Source: Pseudomonadota bacterium (GTDB taxonomy: Bacteria; Pseudomonadota; Gammaproteobacteria; Burkholderiales; Rhodocyclaceae). From it: a stretch of 64,000 nt of DNA. A program made the position numbers and the translations under genes. Within the stretch, counting starts at the first letter, position 1. Every line of letters starts with the position of its first letter. The notes beneath the pieces were generated by a model. It worked only from the letters and a program-made list of their open reading frames with translations. It was not told the origin of the DNA and searched no databases. Shown one piece after another: positions 10,237 to 20,341 of this stretch. The stretch is from assembly GCA_018262095.1 (NCBI GenBank), contig JAGTRW010000009.1, positions 1 through 64,000 on the forward strand. Reading direction: 5' to 3'.

Positions 10237-10959
10237 CTATCCTGCTTGTTGGTGTTTTTTTTCCAGCGCAATGTCTATCATGTCCTCGACTCGATTCATG
10301 TGCGTCTCCATCATCCGCGCCGCTTTATCCGGATTTCGCTCGGCGATGGCTTCGCAAATATTCCTGTGATAACTGATCACCTCGTCGCGCTGAGGAGATT
10401 CTTGCAGACTCAAGAACTGGTGAATATGCAAGGTTTCATGGATCGAATTGATGAACTGAACATAAATGCCGTTGTGCGATGCTTCGGCGATTGCCACATG
10501 GAGCTTCAAATCGGCCGCGTAGAATGAATTGTCTTTTCCAAGTCGGTGTTTGGTGACCTCTTCTTTGGTGACTTTTTCATAGTGCAAAATCTTTTCTATA
10601 TCGAGATCTGTGGCGTTGATCGCAGCCATTCTGGCTGACTCGACTTCAAGGAGCTTTCGTAATTGGAGCATTTCCTTGATCGACTTTTCCTGCAGAAACA
10701 TGAATGCGTTAAATTCACTCCCCAGAATATCGGGGCTCGCAATGTTTACAAATGTGCCAATTCCGTGTTTGGTTACGAGATACCCCGCCTGACGTAGCGA
10801 ACGAAGCGCTTCGCGAATCGGGACACGACTGACCCCAAACATTTCGGTCAGCTGCAATTCGGTCGGCAGTCGCTCGCCAATTTTGAATTCGCCACTTATG
10901 ATCGATCGCTTGATCTTTTCCATGACTTGATCACAAGCGTTTGTTTTTTGAATCAACAT
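10237..10959 (-). CDS. GntR-family transcriptional regulator, FadR/FCD subfamily
   Basis: A 240-residue repressor or activator. Residues 10-75 form the winged helix (IISGEFKIGERLPTELQL then FGVSRVPIREALRSL). The C-terminal FCD helical domain has the metal-ligand pattern Asp/His in AADLKLHVAIAEASHN and a histidine in METHMNRVEDM. FCD domains bind small carboxylic acids, so a sugar acid from the adjacent pathway is a natural effector. The ATG at 10959 lies 34 bp downstream of a perfect TTGTCTAACAA palindrome, which suggests autoregulation. Two near copies lie before the aldolase gene. It heads the AT-rich minus-strand gene set. Confidence 0.9.
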   Translation of the reverse strand: MLIQKTNACDQVMEKIKRSIISGEFKIGERLPTELQLTEMFGVSRVPIREALRSLRQAGYLVTKHGIGTFVNIASPDILGSEFNAFMFLQEKSIKEMLQLRKLLEVESARMAAINATDLDIEKILHYEKVTKEEVTKHRLGKDNSFYAADLKLHVAIAEASHNGIYVQFINSIHETLHIHQFLSLQESPQRDEVISYHRNICEAIAERNPDKAARMMETHMNRVEDMIDIALEKKHQQAG

Positions 10960-11576
10960 AAGGTCACTTTCTCAATGCGGCTCGTTGTGATGTTGTCTAA
11001 CAACAGAGTCTGTCACGGATTCTATTTCACATCTCAGTACGACGCAAGTGTTTCTGGAAGTTTGTGAAAGAGAAGTAGCCACGAAGCGGCACGGAAGGAA
11101 AGCTGGCAGGCCGAAATGGGTCGTGAGCACGAATTTGCAATTCGAGGAAGTTGCCATCCAGGTTGATCGCGGGCAGAGCGGCAGCTGTCCGGCGCATTGC
11201 CGCCCGAGTCTTGCCAGTGTGTCAAGGTCGGCTCGCGCAGGCTGTCTGGCAGGTTTTAAAGCGAAGCAGTCGTCCGTATGGCCGGTTCATGGAACCGGCG
11301 ACGGTCCACTGATGGCCGAGTCCGGGCAACGCGGGCATCAATTTGCTCGCCGGGTAGCGGACATTCAGCGGGGTCAGGGGGCTCCCAAGCTATTCAAATT
11401 GGGAGACCACCTGGACCGGCCGCTTGTGGCCGATTGTACGCATAGAGGATTGCGCCGGAAAGCAGCCTTTCAAGCAGAGGGTGAATTTGCGCCCGATAAC
11501 TACTCTACGACTTGAAGTCGTGAACGGCAGCAATCCGACATCCCGCGGTCGTTAAACCGTCGCCCGGCACATTGCC
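10960..11576. other. 617-bp spacer without a convincing gene
   Basis: Apart from the GntR operator near its right-hand start, the stretch holds no reading frame that I can assign. A plus-strand frame of 155 codons (11048-11515) has erratic composition and no domain. A short inverted repeat (ACGACT/AGTCGT) lies near 11506-11520, past the end of the HpaI-type gene. The stretch separates the AT-rich RuBisCO-like-protein locus from the G+C-rich HpaI/xylose genes and may be a recombination border or a decayed gene. Confidence 0.5.
10992..11004. promoter_or_regulatory. Perfect FadR-type palindrome upstream of the GntR gene
   Basis: GTTGTCTAACAAC is a 5+3+5 palindrome matching TNGTNNNACNA exactly at its core (10993-11003). 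It sits 33 bp upstream of the regulator start, where a repressor would block its own promoter. Confidence 0.65.
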
Positions 11577-12359
11577 TTAGCGGGCGAGCTCCTCGTTGGT
11601 TCGTTGCCAGGCGTCGTCGATGGCCTTGGTGAATAACATGCTGTCGACGGCGATGGCGACAAAGTTCGCTCCGGATGAAATATGCTGTTTGGCGGTGGCC
11701 GGTTCGGTGCCCATGATTCCCGCCGCCTTGCCGAGCGCGCGAATGCGCCGGATCGCCGTGTCGATCGCCGCACTGACTTGCGGGTGTCCGGGATTGCCCA
11801 GATGGCCCATCGACGCGGATAGATCGGCCGGCCCGATAAACACCCCATCGACGCCTTCGACCTGGGTGATTTCGTCGAGGTTGGCGAGGCCCCGTTCGGA
11901 TTCGATTTGCACCAGCAGGCAAAGCTCGCGTTCGACGACGTCGGTGTAATCGGCAATCCGTCCCCAGCGTGACGCCCGCGCGGCAATCGGTGCGACGCCG
12001 CGAATGCCGCGCGTCGGGTAGCGCATGGCCAAGACCAGATCGCGCGCTTCCTGGGCGGTGTCGACCATCGGCACGAGCAGTGTCTGCGCGCCGCAATCGA
12101 GAACCTGCTTGATCAGCGCCGGGTCCTTGTTGACCGTGCGCACGATAGCGTGGCTGCTGTAGGCCGCCACCGCCTGCAATTGCGCAAGGATCGTCGGCAC
12201 GTCGTTGGGTCCGTGTTCGCCGTCGATCAGCAGCCAGTCATAGCCTGAGGTCGCCGCGATTTCCGCGGTGTAAGGATTGGCGCAGGTCAGCCACAGACCG
12301 AGTTGAGTACGGCCGGCCTTGATCGCTGCCTTGAATGCGTTGTGCGGAATGCTGTTCAT
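11577..12359 (-). CDS. HpaI/GarL-family class II pyruvate aldolase
   Basis: A 260-residue TIM-barrel aldolase of the HpcH/HpaI family. Key elements are WLLIDGEHGPND (with the catalytic histidine and metal-site region), LLVQIESERGLANLDEI (metal-ligand Glu), GVDGVFIGPADLSASMG (metal-ligand Asp) and the GSRGVAP-like IRGVAPIA. Relatives cleave 2-keto-3-deoxy-glucarate or 4-hydroxy-2-oxo acids to pyruvate plus an aldehyde. ATG 12359 is chosen because MNSIPHNAFK begins the conserved fold. It stands alone between a 617-bp spacer and xylB, on the same strand. It could serve either the sugar-acid locus or a 2-keto-3-deoxy-pentonate branch; the sequence does not decide. Confidence 0.88.
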   Translation of the reverse strand: MNSIPHNAFKAAIKAGRTQLGLWLTCANPYTAEIAATSGYDWLLIDGEHGPNDVPTILAQLQAVAAYSSHAIVRTVNKDPALIKQVLDCGAQTLLVPMVDTAQEARDLVLAMRYPTRGIRGVAPIAARASRWGRIADYTDVVERELCLLVQIESERGLANLDEITQVEGVDGVFIGPADLSASMGHLGNPGHPQVSAAIDTAIRRIRALGKAAGIMGTEPATAKQHISSGANFVAIAVDSMLFTKAIDDAWQRTNEELAR

Positions 12360-12635
12360 GATTGGATTCTTGTTCCCCGTCAATTGTTGTTGAGAAAACT
12401 GCCCCTTGTTTGATCCAAACAGAATACGTAATTTGGGCTGCGGCTGACAGCTTTTTTGATTCTCACGCGCCATGTTCGGCCCGACGCAGCATTCCGGTGT
12501 TGTAGAAAAGACGACTCGGGGCATCGCCCGCAGTCGGCTCGATGCGCCCATCGATGCTGGGCTTGTCGGGCTTAATTCCCTGGCGGTTGATTGCCGCGGC
12601 GAGATCGCTGAGCGCCTGGCAATCAGCGGATTTTT

Positions 12636-14273
12636 TCAGCTGTTGCGAAGCTTTTCAAAAGCAATTTCCAGTTGGTCGAGGTATCCGCCCGGCGCGTGAT
12701 AAGCCTGAACCATCGCCGAATCGGGCTGGACGATACGCTTGCCGGTAAAAAGAGACCGGCGCAGTCTCTCGGCCAGAGCCTCGCGTTCGGCTTCCGGGAC
12801 CAGCGCCACGGCGGCGGCCAGCGCTGCGCCCAGGGCGGCGCCGGCTTGCCCGGCCTGGATCGCCGGGCGGTTCCAGATCGCCGCAATGCGGCTCATGATG
12901 CCCGGGCTGGCGGACGGTCCGCCGCAAACGCTCATGGGGTGCTGGTGCGAATTGACGCGAGCGCCAACGATCTTGCGTCCATAGCGGTAGAGCAGGCCTA
13001 GCGAGCTGTCGACGACGGCGGAATAATCGCTGGCGAAGTCGACCGCTGACTGATCGAGCCGCACCGGTTCAGGACTGGCGGCGATCATCGGAAAGGATTC
13101 TGCGTCGGGATGCCAGAAGCGGATCAGGCTGCCCGCTGCAGTATTGGCGAGAGCGGCATCACACGCCGCGTAGTCCTTGGCGCCCAGACCATGGCGCAAG
13201 CGCAGCTGATCCCAGGCCAGCGCACCGTTGGTCCGACAAGCGAAGTTGAACGGGCGGCCGAGACCGTCGTACATGGCGTTGGCCGTGCCGCTGGCGTCGA
13301 CGCCGCCATCCGGGCTAACGATCATGTACACGAAGCTGGTGCCCAGACTGAGCAGGTCGCCGCTGGCCAGAACCTTGGATTGGGGATTGTCGCCCGAGCC
13401 CGCGATGATCTGGCAAGTGGCGGCCAAGCCGTATTTGATCTGAAAGTACGCGGCTACGGTGCCGCAGACGGCCAAGGGGTGGGCGATCGGCGGCAGCTTG
13501 GCGGCCAGGGCGGCGGCGCCACCCGGGAGGTCGCCTGCGACGGCCTGCATGACGACGTCGTCCCAGGCGCGCGCCTGGTAATTCATCAGCCCGGTGCCGC
13601 AGGCATTGCCGAAATCGATGGGGATGGCGCAGTCTCCCACCAGGATCGCCGGAATGAAGCTGGAGATTTGCTGGATGTGGCGCGTCGCCGCATAGGCCTC
13701 CGGGTAACGGACGGCCAGTTTGCGATGCACGGTGGCGGAAAAGCGCAGCGGGATGTCGCTGCCGGTGCGTTCGATGGTCGCCGCCTTGCCGCCGATGGCG
13801 GAACGGATATGGGCGGCTTCGGCGGCGGTGTTGGCGGTCTTCCAGATCGGCGCGCCACCGTAGGCGAAAGCGTTGGCGAGGTGAGTCAACAGGGAATCGC
13901 CGGCGCTCGCCGCTTGGCGCAGGCGAGCAAAGGCGGCCTGCGCCTGAGCGTTCAGGTAGACGTGGCCATGTTGCTGGCCGGAGGTGTTGATTGCGGCAAT
14001 CGCCGCGGTGTCGATGCCGGCGGCCTGAAGATCGCTGAACAAGGCATCGAGGGCGGCGATGAACAGGCGTGGCGGTTGTTCGGCTTCGCCCGCCTCGCGC
14101 GGCGGGATGATCAGTGTGTCGTGCTCGAAACCGAGTCCGCACAAGCGGGGATCGTCGCGGTAGGGCAGCGAGCCGCTCCAGAGGATTTCACCCGAGGGGC
14201 TGTGCAGCACCACAGCACTCAGGCTTTGCGTGCTGACGTCGATTCCGAGGACGGTTTGGCTTGTCGCTGGCAT
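12636..14273 (-). CDS. xylB: FGGY-family carbohydrate kinase, probable xylulokinase
   Basis: A 545-residue sugar kinase with the FGGY fold. The ATPase phosphate-1 motif is LGIDVSTQSLSAVV, the sugar-binding loop INTSGQQHGH, and the ATP-binding region GSGDNPQSKV and the C-terminal CGGPSASPGIMSRI. Expected reaction: D-xylulose plus ATP to xylulose-5-phosphate in the cytoplasm. The assignment to xylulose rests on linkage to xylA, xylR and a GH43 enzyme; the protein is somewhat longer than E. coli XylB (about 484 residues), so a related ketose is possible. It is the last gene of the xyl-type operon, 116 bp after the ATPase gene. Confidence 0.85.
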   Translation of the reverse strand: MPATSQTVLGIDVSTQSLSAVVLHSPSGEILWSGSLPYRDDPRLCGLGFEHDTLIIPPREAGEAEQPPRLFIAALDALFSDLQAAGIDTAAIAAINTSGQQHGHVYLNAQAQAAFARLRQAASAGDSLLTHLANAFAYGGAPIWKTANTAAEAAHIRSAIGGKAATIERTGSDIPLRFSATVHRKLAVRYPEAYAATRHIQQISSFIPAILVGDCAIPIDFGNACGTGLMNYQARAWDDVVMQAVAGDLPGGAAALAAKLPPIAHPLAVCGTVAAYFQIKYGLAATCQIIAGSGDNPQSKVLASGDLLSLGTSFVYMIVSPDGGVDASGTANAMYDGLGRPFNFACRTNGALAWDQLRLRHGLGAKDYAACDAALANTAAGSLIRFWHPDAESFPMIAASPEPVRLDQSAVDFASDYSAVVDSSLGLLYRYGRKIVGARVNSHQHPMSVCGGPSASPGIMSRIAAIWNRPAIQAGQAGAALGAALAAAVALVPEAEREALAERLRRSLFTGKRIVQPDSAMVQAYHAPGGYLDQLEIAFEKLRNS

Positions 14274-14389
14274 GGTTTTTCGGTTCTGTCGCGTTGATCG
14301 AGTTGGGCTGAATCATTGGCGATTTTTCGATGCGACGGAGGGCCCGGACGCACGCCTTCTCGTTGGATGATCGAGAGCGGCGGGTTCGC

Positions 14390-15388
<999 letters not shown>

Positions 15389-15434
15389 TTGATCCTCGAA
15401 CTGATTCAACGCCGGTTATCGATTCTTGCTGGAT

Positions 15435-17054
15435 TCAGAGCAGATCCTGGTATTCAAAGTAATCAAAATCAGCCGTCATCGCCTGGCCACTGACATCGTG
15501 CGCTGCCATTCCGACAAAGGCGCCGGTGAAGTTGCCGTGATCTCCTTGCCCGACCTCGTCGGACAACAAGGAGGCGTCATTGACCGGGCCGATCCGTGTC
15601 CACGGACCTGAGCCGAGGGCGTAGAAGAAGCGCAGTGCGCAGTCATGAACGTCGACCCGCAAGCGAACCGGTTGATCGGCAGGGACCGCTACCGGATGTT
15701 CGAGCGGGACGGTCAGGTTGCCGACGGGCCAGTCTCCGGCACACGAAAATACCTGCAGACAGGTTCCGGCAACGTCGTCGAAAGTGAGCGCCAGGTAATG
15801 GAAGGCGCAACGGTTGTAATAGGCGATCAGCCCGGCCATCTGCTGGTAGTTTTGCGGATGGGCGTCAACGACGGTTTCTGCCCGGTAGGCGAGTGAGGTC
15901 TGGCGTCGCGCAACCAGCGACTGTTCGAACGAACTGCCGATCGATTCGCGACCGATCAGGCGCAGATGGCCGGCGCGGGCATCGAGCGTGAAAATCCGTT
16001 CCGGGAACGGTGTGCGCAGCCACTGGAAGACGGGCGGCAGCGTTTCTGAATCGAAATCGTGCCGGATCGGATCCTCCGGGAAACGGTGGCACGGAAGGTC
16101 TGGCGCGGGAACCTGCATTTGCGGCTCCTGAGGGATGCCGCACAGGCGCAGCCAGCCATCATCGTCCCATTGCACTTTCTGGATCGCCGTCTCGCGTCCG
16201 CGAGGGCAGCGCTGTAAGCCGGCGATGGGGCGCCCGGCGAGATGCACAAGATAGGTTTCGCCAGCCGGCGTTTCAACGAGGTCGCCGTGACCGGCACGCT
16301 GCAATTCGGCGTCAGGAAAGATACGCGACGTCACGACATGCCACTGCGGGTGCAGTTCATACGGGCCGGTGATGGTTCTTGAGCGAGCCATAGAGACGGC
16401 ATGGCCGTAGCCGGTGCCGCCCTCGGCCGTTATGAGATAGTAGAAATCGCCCCGCTTGTAGAGATGCGGGCCTTCGGTTTTTCCCAGCGGACTGCCTGGG
16501 AAGATATTGTGTGTCTGGCCAACGAGACGTTTGGCAAGCGCATCATATTCCTGGAGCAGGATGCCGCCGAATTTTGTCGGACGTGCGCGGTGATCCCAGA
16601 CGAGATTGACGAGCCACTTTCGTCCATCGTCGTCGTGGAAAAGCGACGCGTCAAAACCGCTCGAATTGAGGTAAACCGGATCGGACCACGGACCTTCGAT
16701 GCGGGGAGCGGTGACCAGGTAATTGTGCACATCCTTGAAGTTTCCTTCCCTGCGTTTGACATCGCTGTAGACGAGCCAGAACAGGCCGTCCGAGAAAGTC
16801 AGGCAGGGCGCCCAGACGCCACAGGAATCGCCGTTTCCGCGCAGGTCAAGCTGCGACGCGCGATTGAGCGGGCGGGTGGCCAACTGCCAATGAATCAGAT
16901 CCCTTGAGTGGTGAATCTGTACGCCGGGGTACCATTCAAAAGTCGAGGTGGCGATGTAGTAGTCGTCGGCAACCCGGACAATCGATGGGTCGGGGTTGAA
17001 GCCCTTGAGAATGGGGTTTTGAATGAACGATCCGGTAGCGGAGGTGTTGCTCAT
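15435..17054 (-). CDS. Glycoside hydrolase family 43, probable beta-xylosidase
   Basis: A 539-residue five-bladed propeller enzyme. FNPDPSIVRVADDYYIATS carries the general-base Asp, SGFDASLFHDDDGRKWLVN the pKa-modulating Asp, and KTEGPHLYKRGDFYYLITAEGG the catalytic Glu. A C-terminal beta-sandwich domain follows after about residue 320, as in XynB-type xylosidases. It has no signal peptide, so it should cut imported xylo-oligosaccharides in the cytoplasm. ATG 17054 follows AAGG at good spacing; another ATG two codons earlier overlaps the permease stop. It matches the ABC importer and xylose-isomerase genes around it. Arabinofuranosidase activity is possible within this family. Confidence 0.9.
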   Translation of the reverse strand: MSNTSATGSFIQNPILKGFNPDPSIVRVADDYYIATSTFEWYPGVQIHHSRDLIHWQLATRPLNRASQLDLRGNGDSCGVWAPCLTFSDGLFWLVYSDVKRREGNFKDVHNYLVTAPRIEGPWSDPVYLNSSGFDASLFHDDDGRKWLVNLVWDHRARPTKFGGILLQEYDALAKRLVGQTHNIFPGSPLGKTEGPHLYKRGDFYYLITAEGGTGYGHAVSMARSRTITGPYELHPQWHVVTSRIFPDAELQRAGHGDLVETPAGETYLVHLAGRPIAGLQRCPRGRETAIQKVQWDDDGWLRLCGIPQEPQMQVPAPDLPCHRFPEDPIRHDFDSETLPPVFQWLRTPFPERIFTLDARAGHLRLIGRESIGSSFEQSLVARRQTSLAYRAETVVDAHPQNYQQMAGLIAYYNRCAFHYLALTFDDVAGTCLQVFSCAGDWPVGNLTVPLEHPVAVPADQPVRLRVDVHDCALRFFYALGSGPWTRIGPVNDASLLSDEVGQGDHGNFTGAFVGMAAHDVSGQAMTADFDYFEYQDLL

Positions 17055-17059
17055 GACCA

Positions 17060-17890
17060 TCAGCCTTTCACTGAGCCGCGGGTGAGCCCCGCGACGATAT
17101 ATTTTTGGGCGGCGACGAAAAAAACGATCGCCGGGAAAATCGTGAGCGAAACGAAAGCCAGAATCTTGTTCCATTCAACGATGTACTCGCCGCGGAATTG
17201 CATCATTCCCAGCGGCCAGGTAAACAACTCCCGGTTGTTGATCACCACCAGCGGCAGAAGATAGTTGTTCCAGCTCTGAACGAAAACGAAGGTACCGACC
17301 GTCGCCAGAATGGGGGTTGAGAGCGGCAGGGTGAACTGAAAGAAGAACCGGATATAACCGCAGCCATCGACGTAGGCGGCTTCGAACAGTTCATGCGGCA
17401 ACTGCTCGAAGAAGCTCTTGAAAAGCACGATGGCAAAGGCCATTGAGAAAGCGGCTTGCGGCAGAATGACGCCGAGATAGTTGTCGAGCAACCCCAGGTC
17501 GCGGATCATGATGAACAGCGGCAGGATCGCTGTGGCAAAAGGAAACATCATCCCGAGCAACAGGTAGGAAAGCAGCATTTTCGACCCGAAAAAACGGATA
17601 TGGGCAAAGACATACGCCGCCATTGATGAACACAGAAGCGTGATTACCACGGCGCTGAGCGAGACGAACAAAGAGCTTTTCAGATAGGACCAGAAGACGG
17701 GATTGCGCAGAATGTCCATATAGAACTCGGTGTGCCACTGGCTGGGCAGACCGAAGGGCGAAGCGCGCAGTTCGCCGATCGTCTTGAATCCACCGAGGAC
17801 GGTCGCCAGTAAAGGAATAATGACAAACGCGGCGGCCATTGAAAGCGCTGCAGCGCGCGAGAGACTGCCGATTCCGGATTGGCGGCTCAT
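17060..17890 (-). CDS. Sugar ABC transporter permease, MalG type
   Basis: A 276-residue inner-membrane protein with six predicted spans and the binding-protein-dependent permease EAA loop (ELFEAAYVDGCGYIRFFFQFTLPLS). It forms a heterodimer with the MalF-type subunit. ATG 17890 overlaps the upstream permease stop (ATGA). Its stop sits directly at the start of the GH43 gene. The context suggests xylo-oligosaccharide import. Confidence 0.92.
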   Translation of the reverse strand: MSRQSGIGSLSRAAALSMAAAFVIIPLLATVLGGFKTIGELRASPFGLPSQWHTEFYMDILRNPVFWSYLKSSLFVSLSAVVITLLCSSMAAYVFAHIRFFGSKMLLSYLLLGMMFPFATAILPLFIMIRDLGLLDNYLGVILPQAAFSMAFAIVLFKSFFEQLPHELFEAAYVDGCGYIRFFFQFTLPLSTPILATVGTFVFVQSWNNYLLPLVVINNRELFTWPLGMMQFRGEYIVEWNKILAFVSLTIFPAIVFFVAAQKYIVAGLTRGSVKG

Positions 17891-18822
17891 GTGGTTTTCC
17901 CCTCGCGGATGACGATCCGTTTGTAAGTCAGCGCGGTGAATATGCAGAAGACGAACAACACGACGCCGACGGCGCTGCCATAACCCACGTTGAGCCGGGT
18001 GAGACCGAAGGTATAGAGGTAGCTCACGATCGAATGCGTCGAGTTGGACGGTCCGCCGTTGGTCAATGGAATAATGACGTCAAATACCTGGAGCGACCCG
18101 ATGATGGCGAAAAACACGCTGAGCTTGAGCGCATGGGCGATCAGCGGCAGTTTCACGTAGGTCACCACCTGCCGTGGGCTGGCACCATCGAGTTCGGCTG
18201 CCTCGATCAGTTCGGTGGGTACCGACTGCAAGGCGGCGATGAAAATCATCATGTGAAAGCCGAAGTATTTCCAGACGATCACGGTGATGATGGCGAGGAA
18301 GGCGAAACGCTTGTCGGCCAGGATATAGAACGGGTCGATCGACAGGGCGGAAGCAATCTGGGCGGAGACACCGTAGTCGCCATCGAAAATGAAGCTCCAG
18401 ATCAGCCCGGATGCAATTTCGGCGAGGATGTACGGGGCCAGGAAAACCAGCCGGAACAGCGTGTTGGTCGGCGTCTTGCGGTAGATCAGCAGGGCCAGTC
18501 CCAAGGCCAGCGGTATTTGCAGCAGGATCGAGGCGAGGATGATCTTGACCGAGTTCCACATCGACTGGTGAAACACCGAATGCGAGAGCAGGTTGGCGTA
18601 ATTTTTCAGGCCGACAAAATCGGTGACCTCACCAAATCCGCTCCATTTGTAGAGACTCAGTTCGGCCGCGTTGAAAATCGGCATGACGACAAACAGCGAG
18701 AACAAGAGCAGCGAGGGGGGAAGAAACAACAGAATCGCGCCGAGTTTCCCGTCGTGGTACATGCGGGCAATTCGCCTTGCTGTACTCAAAGTCGGTCGGG
18801 GCGGAAGGGTCGTGTTGGACAT
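17887..18822 (-). CDS. Sugar ABC transporter permease, MalF type
   Basis: A 311-residue membrane protein with six spans and an EAA loop (ELIEAAELDGASPRQVVTYVKLPL). The start is placed at ATG 18822 (MSNTTLPPRP) because the upstream in-frame region is unlike family members. It is separated from the binding-protein gene by 111 bp containing two stem-loops, and overlaps the MalG-type gene by 4 bp. Role: channel subunit for oligosaccharide uptake. Confidence 0.9.
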   Translation of the reverse strand: MSNTTLPPRPTLSTARRIARMYHDGKLGAILLFLPPSLLLFSLFVVMPIFNAAELSLYKWSGFGEVTDFVGLKNYANLLSHSVFHQSMWNSVKIILASILLQIPLALGLALLIYRKTPTNTLFRLVFLAPYILAEIASGLIWSFIFDGDYGVSAQIASALSIDPFYILADKRFAFLAIITVIVWKYFGFHMMIFIAALQSVPTELIEAAELDGASPRQVVTYVKLPLIAHALKLSVFFAIIGSLQVFDVIIPLTNGGPSNSTHSIVSYLYTFGLTRLNVGYGSAVGVVLFVFCIFTALTYKRIVIREGKTT

Positions 18823-18858
18823 CGTTCTGGGCCAATAAGGAAGCGGCGAAACTCCAGA

Positions 18859-18925
18859 GCGCCAGGCGTGCATGGCGCCACTCTTGAGTACGGGTGAAGT
18901 CAGTGGGCAGGCGATGGGCCTGCCC
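18859..18925 (-). other. Two stem-loops after the binding-protein gene
   Basis: GGGCAGGC (18905-18912) pairs with GCCTGCCC (18918-18925), and GCGCCA (18859-18864) pairs with TGGCGC (18873-18878). They lie just after the binding-protein stop and before the permease genes, the same position as the stem-loop at 6191-6220 in the other sugar ABC operon. No T-run follows. A role in raising binding-protein mRNA stability is inferred. Confidence 0.55.
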
Positions 18926-18933
18926 GGGGACGG

Positions 18934-20196
18934 CTAGCGCATTTTCCGCGCTTCTTCGACGCGTTTTGCGGCTTGCTGCGGCGTGATTTCGCCCGTCGCA
19001 ATTTCGGCGGTCACATCGTTGAGCGTCGCGCCGACGCTGGCGCCGAGCGCCTGGTCCAGATACAACTGGTGGTATCCGGCTTTGTCGAACTGTCCAACTA
19101 CCTGACGCAAGATAGGATTGGAGATTCCCGAACCCGAATTCTTGACGATCGGCAACCACAGGGCTTGCCGGCCGCCCTCAATCTGGTTTTCCTTGCTGAG
19201 CAGGAATTGAAGCCATTTCACCGTTGACGGCGCGGCATTCTTTGTCACCAGCCAGCCGTTGATTCCGCCAAAGGTGTCGTTGGCGCCGCCTTTCCCTCCT
19301 GCCACTGTCGGGAAGCTGATGAACCCCAGATCTTCGTCAGCAATCCCTTTGCCTGAGGTCGAGTTTTGTTTCTGGGTGCCATAAAGCCAGTTGCCCATCA
19401 GATGGAACGCACCCTTGCCGTCGCCAAAGAGACCTGAAGCCTTGTTGTTGTTGGTATCCATGAAGCCAGGCTGGAAGGGTTGCAGATCGACGAGGCGCTT
19501 GAATTCACTGCCGACGCGGACAAAATCCGGATTGTCGAAGCCGCCGGCAATTCCGGCATCCGCATTGGCAATTCCTTCCTTTCCGGCAATCCGGGTAGTG
19601 AGGAAACCATAATAGAAAGCCAGAGGCCATTTGTCCTTGCCGCCGGCGACAATCGGGGTAATGCCGGCAGCCTTCAGTTTGCTGACCGCGGCAAGGAAAT
19701 CATCCCAGCTCTGGATCGCCGCCGGATCAACCTTGGCCTGGGCAAGCAGTTTCTTGTTGTACCAGAGCACGACACTGGCCGCATACATTGGCGCACCGTA
19801 GTACTTGCCCTTGTAGTTTAGGGCGCCGACGCCGCCTTCGGGGAACGTGTCTTTCCACCCGGCGTTCATGTCGGCCGAGATATCCTTGAGGATGCCGGCC
19901 TTGGCCTGTTCGAAGAAGACGCCACCCGTCCAGGTGAAAAATACGTCGGGGCGGGAATTCGATTGCAGCAAGGTAGGCAGTTTTGCCTTGTACGAGGTGT
20001 CGTCCATGTAGTCGATCTGAACGGTTACGCCCGGATTCTTGGCTTCAAAGGCATTCTTGATGGCTGAGTAATAATCCTTGCTGGCGACGGTGTTGGGTTC
20101 GACCAGCAGCATCTTGACCGTGTCGGCCTGTACGCCCTGAACAAATAGTGTTGACGCAGCAAACGCGATGTGAACGAAGAACTTGGCAAGTTTCAT
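18934..20196 (-). CDS. Extracellular sugar-binding protein of ABC transporter (family 1)
   Basis: A 420-residue periplasmic solute-binding protein. Residues 1-24 form a signal peptide (cleavage after VQGVQA). The mature chain begins DTVKMLLVEPNT and has the long hinge-and-lobe pattern of oligosaccharide-binding proteins, with several aromatic positions (FFTWTGGVFFEQ, YGAPMYAASVVLWYNK) suited to stacking on sugars. GAGGGGA precedes ATG 20196 at good spacing. It is the first gene of the import operon; the spacer before it (20197-20341) should hold the promoter. The ligand is probably xylo-oligosaccharides, judged from the GH43 and xylA neighbours. Confidence 0.9.
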   Translation of the reverse strand: MKLAKFFVHIAFAASTLFVQGVQADTVKMLLVEPNTVASKDYYSAIKNAFEAKNPGVTVQIDYMDDTSYKAKLPTLLQSNSRPDVFFTWTGGVFFEQAKAGILKDISADMNAGWKDTFPEGGVGALNYKGKYYGAPMYAASVVLWYNKKLLAQAKVDPAAIQSWDDFLAAVSKLKAAGITPIVAGGKDKWPLAFYYGFLTTRIAGKEGIANADAGIAGGFDNPDFVRVGSEFKRLVDLQPFQPGFMDTNNNKASGLFGDGKGAFHLMGNWLYGTQKQNSTSGKGIADEDLGFISFPTVAGGKGGANDTFGGINGWLVTKNAAPSTVKWLQFLLSKENQIEGGRQALWLPIVKNSGSGISNPILRQVVGQFDKAGYHQLYLDQALGASVGATLNDVTAEIATGEITPQQAAKRVEEARKMR

Positions 20197-20341
20197 ATCA
20201 TTTCCCCTCTTGTTTTCTGTCTGTCGGGAACTGCCGTGTGGCCGATCCCGCTATCGATCATCGCGGCCCTGACCGCTGATGTCACGGAAATTACCCGATA
20301 CTTCGCAATTTACCAGCCATCGTTACGTTATTTTTCTGTAT

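Noticed and set aside
11048-11515. 155-codon plus-strand frame in the spacer
   Set aside because: No family, no good ribosome-binding site and erratic composition; not supported as a gene.
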